Of a stretch of DNA of 23,621 nt, positions 20,685 to 23,621 are shown in pieces. The position numbers and the translations under genes were made by a program. The notes beneath the pieces are model-generated. The model did no database searches. It was not told where the DNA came from and saw only the letters and a program-made list of their open reading frames with translations. Positions within the stretch are counted from its first letter, which is position 1, and the number at the start of each line of letters is the position of its first letter. The stretch spans positions 1 to 23,621 of the forward strand of contig CAUFWM010000025.1 of the NCBI GenBank assembly GCA_959596505.1, written 5' to 3'. The stretch is from an uncultured Collinsella sp. GTDB taxonomy: Bacteria; Actinomycetota; Coriobacteriia; Coriobacteriales; Coriobacteriaceae.

Positions 20685-21899
20685 TTACGCGCTTACTTCG
20701 GCCACGCTCTTCGAGGTTTCGGGTGAATCGGCTCCGTCTTCTGCCGCCTGCCCCTTCGCCGGCACCACGCCAAAGCAGTAGCTCAGCGCCGCAGACACCG
20801 CAAATGCCACACCGCCGGCAGCGCAGCACCACAGCAGGTTCGAGATGCCACCCGTGGCAAAGCCAATGACCATGAGGACATTCGTCATGCCGATGGTATA
20901 GGCCGTAACGTGGCCCACGGCCGCAACAAGGCCCCCGACGGCGCCGCCAATGGCCATGCACGTCAGGCACCTGCCATATTTAAAGCCGCAACCGTACAGC
21001 GCCGGCTCGCTTACGCCGCCAAGAACGCCCGAGATCGAATAGCCCAGCATGAGCGTCTTCTCGTCCTTATCCGCAACGCGGAGCGACGCACCAAAGGGCA
21101 TACCCCAAACGGCGAACGTTGCCATCGTCGCGGCGATCAGGATGCACGAATCCGTTCCCGCACTCATAAACTGCGCATAGGCGAGCGATAGGACAACGTT
21201 GCTGACGCCCGCGATCTTAAGAAACTCCCAGCCCGCGGCAAGCCCCATGAGCGTGAGCAGCGACACGATGCCACCGGAATTGCCAAGCATAAACATAAGC
21301 TGGCCCAACAGCATACCCAGATAGCTGCCCGCCGGCGCCGTAATGCACAGCGAAACCGGAACCATGACAAGCATGGTCGCAAACGGAACAAACGAAAACG
21401 CCACGGCCTTAGGGATAACGCGCTGAAAGAAACACTCCACTCGCCATAGCAAGGGCACCGAGATGAGAACCGGAATAACAGTCGTCGTGTAATCGTTGAC
21501 CGGCGCGGGAAGCAGACCATACACGGAAGTCATCGATGCCCCCGTCGTCGATGCGGCATCGAAGAGCTTAAGCAGATCGGGCGCAATCAATACGCCGCCC
21601 AGCATCATGCCCAGCTGCTCCGAGCAACCGAGCTGGCGGGCGGCCGCCCAACCAAGATAAATGGGCAAAAAGTAGTAGCCGGCGTTATAAAGCCAACTGT
21701 AGAACAGGCGATAGATTTCGGAATCGGCAGACCACAGGCCCAGCATGCCTTCGCCCATAATGACGGCGACGGTGCGGAACAACGCTGCGCAGACAATAAA
21801 CGGCAGCGCCGACATCATGCTTTTGGACAGATAGTCCACCACGGCCGTGGCGTTTGATGAAACCGTCGTTGTAAACGAGGTGTTAGAAACTTGCGACAT
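20685..21899 (-). CDS. lone PTS EIIC domain, beta-glucoside/sucrose type, 404 aa
   Basis: Membrane channel domain of a phosphotransferase-system sugar transporter. About ten hydrophobic segments are visible, and GGVSEPALYG (near residue 305) is the conserved EIIC motif of the glucose-sucrose-beta-glucoside superfamily. There is no EIIB domain with its phosphorylated Cys and no EIIA, neither fused nor nearby, so it must borrow these from another system if it is active. The C-terminal tail (GQAAEDGADSPETSKSVAEV) is acidic and probably disordered. Start ATG 21899 has AAAGG 6 nt upstream; longer in-frame readings overlap accDA in the wrong frame. It lies 40 nt after accDA on the same strand. The sugar is unknown. 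Confidence 0.88.
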   Translation of the reverse strand: MSQVSNTSFTTTVSSNATAVVDYLSKSMMSALPFIVCAALFRTVAVIMGEGMLGLWSADSEIYRLFYSWLYNAGYYFLPIYLGWAAARQLGCSEQLGMMLGGVLIAPDLLKLFDAASTTGASMTSVYGLLPAPVNDYTTTVIPVLISVPLLWRVECFFQRVIPKAVAFSFVPFATMLVMVPVSLCITAPAGSYLGMLLGQLMFMLGNSGGIVSLLTLMGLAAGWEFLKIAGVSNVVLSLAYAQFMSAGTDSCILIAATMATFAVWGMPFGASLRVADKDEKTLMLGYSISGVLGGVSEPALYGCGFKYGRCLTCMAIGGAVGGLVAAVGHVTAYTIGMTNVLMVIGFATGGISNLLWCCAAGGVAFAVSAALSYCFGVVPAKGQAAEDGADSPETSKSVAEVSA

Positions 21900-21914
21900 G
21901 GAACGCCTTTCCCA

Positions 21915-21945
21915 ATGTGACATGCGGGCTGCCCCTTTGTCACAT
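21915..21945. repeat. hairpin over the accDA stop codon
   Basis: Perfect 8-bp arms (ATGTGACA at 21915-21922, TGTCACAT at 21938-21945) around a 15-nt core that reads AAGGGGCAGCCCGCA on the minus strand. The accDA stop (21942-21940) is in the arm. Layout and core resemble the element at 10080-10124. It lies between accDA and EIIC and could reduce read-through. Confidence 0.6.
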
Positions 21946-23621
21946 CGTGCGGTACTGACCGATTGTGCGGTACTTTTCATAGCGGAGGTTTGTGAGGGTG
22001 GCGTCGTCGAGCTGCCCAAGCGTATCGAAGGCATCAAATGCCGAAGACATGACGGCACCGGCGATCTCCTCATGCGACAGGCCCCTATCGTCGACAATGC
22101 CGTCGATGATGCCGAGCGCCAGCAGATCGAGGGCCGTGAGCTTCAGCGCCTCGGCGGCCTCATCCGCACGCTCCGTATCCTTCCACAGGATCGACGCGCA
22201 GGCCTCGGGACTCACGACCGAATAGGCCGAGCTCGAGAGCATCAGGATGCGGTCGGCCACGGATAGCGCCAGCGCGCCACCAGAGCCGCCCTCGCCTGTC
22301 ACCACCGAGACAATCGGCGTCTTAAGGCCGCTCATCTCCATGAGATTCTGGGCAATCGCCTCGCCCTGGCCGCGCTCCTCGGCACCGATGCCGCAAAACG
22401 CGCCCGAAGTATCGACCAGGCACAGAACCGGTCGACCAAACTTTTCGGCCTGACGCATAAGGCGACGCGCCTTGCGGTAGCCCTCGGGATGCGCCATGCC
22501 AAAGTTGCGGCGGATACGCTCTTTGGTCGTGGTGCCGCGCTCGATGGCGATAACCGTTACGGGGCGTCCGTCTTTCCAGCCAATGCCAGCCAACACAGCG
22601 GCGTCGTCGCCAAAGTAACGGTCGCCGTGCAGCTCAACGAATCCGTCGAGGCCCAGCGAGATCGTCTCACCCGCCGTGGCGCGATCTGCCGAGCGGGTCT
22701 GCTTGACAATCTCGAGCGCGGTTTTTGGTACCGCCGAGCGCTTAAACAAGTGTCCCAGCTTTTTGCCGCGGCGACCCGCATGCACGATTTCATGCGGTGC
22801 CCCCAGGCCGGGCGCGTGCCCTTCGTGCAGCGCCAGCAGCTCGCCTACCGTGAGCGCAATCTCGCCACGCGGAACAACGGCATCGCAAAAGCCGTGCTCC
22901 AGCAAAAACTCGGAGCGCTGGAATCCCTTGGGCAGGCGCTTGTGCATGTTCTGCTCGATCACGCGCGGGCCGGCAAATGCCGTCAGGGCATCGGGCTCGG
23001 CCAGGATAATGTCGCCCTCCATGGCAAAACTCGCGGTTACACCTCCGGTCGTGGGGTCGGTGAGCACCGTGATATACAGGCCACCCGCCTCGCTGTGGCG
23101 CCTAACCGCCGCAGAAATCTTAGCCATCTGCATAAGCGAGGTCACGCCCTCTTGCATGCGCGCACCGCCCGAAACGGTAAAGCCGACGACCGGCAATCCC
23201 AGCTCGGTCGCGCGCTCAAAGACGCGACAGATCTTTTCGCCCACCACGGAACCCATCGAGCCCATCATAAAGTTGGCATCCATTAAGAAGAGCGCGGTAT
23301 CGCAGCCGCAGATTTTGCCCCTGCCGCACACAACGGCATCGCGCTCACCCGAACGTTCGCCCGCGCTCTTAAGCTTGTCGGCATAACCGGGAAACGAGAG
23401 GAAGTCCTCCGACGCCAGATTGGCATCCCACTCCTCAAAGGTACCTGCGTCGACCGTCATGCGCATACGGTCGCGCCCGCTCACGCGAAAGTGTTTACCG
23501 CAACGGGGGCAGACCTCCAGGTTGTCGTGCAGGTGCGCCTCATCGATCACGCGGCGGCACTCCGGACACTTGATAAACACGTGGCGCGCGGGAAACTCGG
23601 CGCACGACTCGGTTATCGGCC
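21940..23621 (-). CDS. accDA: fused acetyl-CoA carboxylase carboxyltransferase beta-alpha (AccD-AccA), 5' end at or beyond the window edge
   Basis: Transfers the carboxyl group from biotin on AccB to acetyl-CoA, making malonyl-CoA for fatty acid synthesis. Counting from GTG 23580, the beta half (to about residue 255) has the zinc ribbon CPEC-x15-CPRC (Cys5, 8, 24, 27) and the crotonase-like core GSMGSVVGEKICRVFERA. The alpha half (from about 290) has RRNFGMAHPEGYRKA, VDTSGAFCGIGAEERGQGEA and the GEGGSGGALA oxyanion region. Separate accD and accA genes are more common, so this is a fusion without the usual alpha N-terminal helix region. GTG 23580 has no ribosome site and the frame is open to the window edge, so the true start is probably outside. 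EIIC follows after 40 nt. Confidence 0.93.
   Translation of the reverse strand, partial: PITESCAEFPARHVFIKCPECRRVIDEAHLHDNLEVCPRCGKHFRVSGRDRMRMTVDAGTFEEWDANLASEDFLSFPGYADKLKSAGERSGERDAVVCGRGKICGCDTALFLMDANFMMGSMGSVVGEKICRVFERATELGLPVVGFTVSGGARMQEGVTSLMQMAKISAAVRRHSEAGGLYITVLTDPTTGGVTASFAMEGDIILAEPDALTAFAGPRVIEQNMHKRLPKGFQRSEFLLEHGFCDAVVPRGEIALTVGELLALHEGHAPGLGAPHEIVHAGRRGKKLGHLFKRSAVPKTALEIVKQTRSADRATAGETISLGLDGFVELHGDRYFGDDAAVLAGIGWKDGRPVTVIAIERGTTTKERIRRNFGMAHPEGYRKARRLMRQAEKFGRPVLCLVDTSGAFCGIGAEERGQGEAIAQNLMEMSGLKTPIVSVVTGEGGSGGALALSVADRILMLSSSAYSVVSPEACASILWKDTERADEAAEALKLTALDLLALGIIDGIVDDRGLSHEEIAGAVMSSAFDAFDTLGQLDDATLTNLRYEKYRTIGQYRTM

Noticed and set aside
21900..22097. Upstream extension of the EIIC frame into accDA
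   Set aside because: It overlaps accDA codons in another frame and reads as unstructured sequence; ATG 21899 has a good ribosome site.

Overview
The window looks like chromosomal DNA of a high-GC anaerobic actinobacterium, most likely class Coriobacteriia and probably Collinsella or a close relative. This rests on codon usage, the ribosomal protein sequences, and short GGGGAC-containing intergenic repeats of a kind I associate with Collinsella. The genus is an inference from memory, not a search result. No tRNA, rRNA, CRISPR array or transposase gene is visible.

Layout. (1) 1-4300 is an accessory region. It holds a 411-residue protein of unknown function, an Abi-like (HEPN-type) protein whose 5' end is frameshifted, and a DEDDh exonuclease. 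A 71-bp copy of the exonuclease 3' end lies on the far side of the Abi gene. Next comes a locus with the layout of a type I toxin-antitoxin system: a 41-residue hydrophobic peptide with a sequestered ribosome site, a convergent antisense RNA with its own promoter and terminator, and a decayed second copy that keeps its antisense RNA. (2) 4300-6800 holds an NCS2 purine-type permease divergent from a YheO/DauR-type PAS-HTH regulator. (3) 6900-10084 is a plus-strand pair, a U32 peptidase/RlhA-type protein and an RluA-family pseudouridine synthase. (4) 10145-11974 is a minus-strand pair, a Gfo/Idh/MocA oxidoreductase and a DeoR regulator, fed from an unusual palindrome-rich intergenic region. (5) 12475-18263 is a minus-strand ribosomal protein operon running rplC to rplX. 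It lacks rpsJ at its head and the usual rplE onward at its tail, and ends in a clear terminator. (6) 18714-23621 is a minus-strand run of a histidine phosphatase, a CDF metal exporter, a lone PTS EIIC domain, and a fused AccD-AccA acetyl-CoA carboxylase carboxyltransferase that runs to the window edge.

The most interesting signal is the candidate type I toxin-antitoxin pair at 3472-4293. Its antisense promoter block also drives the Abi-like gene at 2531-2581, which links two putative defence or stress loci. Other structural signals are a perfect 41-bp inverted repeat around a terminator upstream of rplC, a 26-bp element shared by the rplC and rplB leaders, a perfect 23-bp AT-rich inverted repeat between the two toxin copies, and dispersed GGGGAC-core hairpins with unrelated arms, two of which take in the stop codon of the neighbouring gene.
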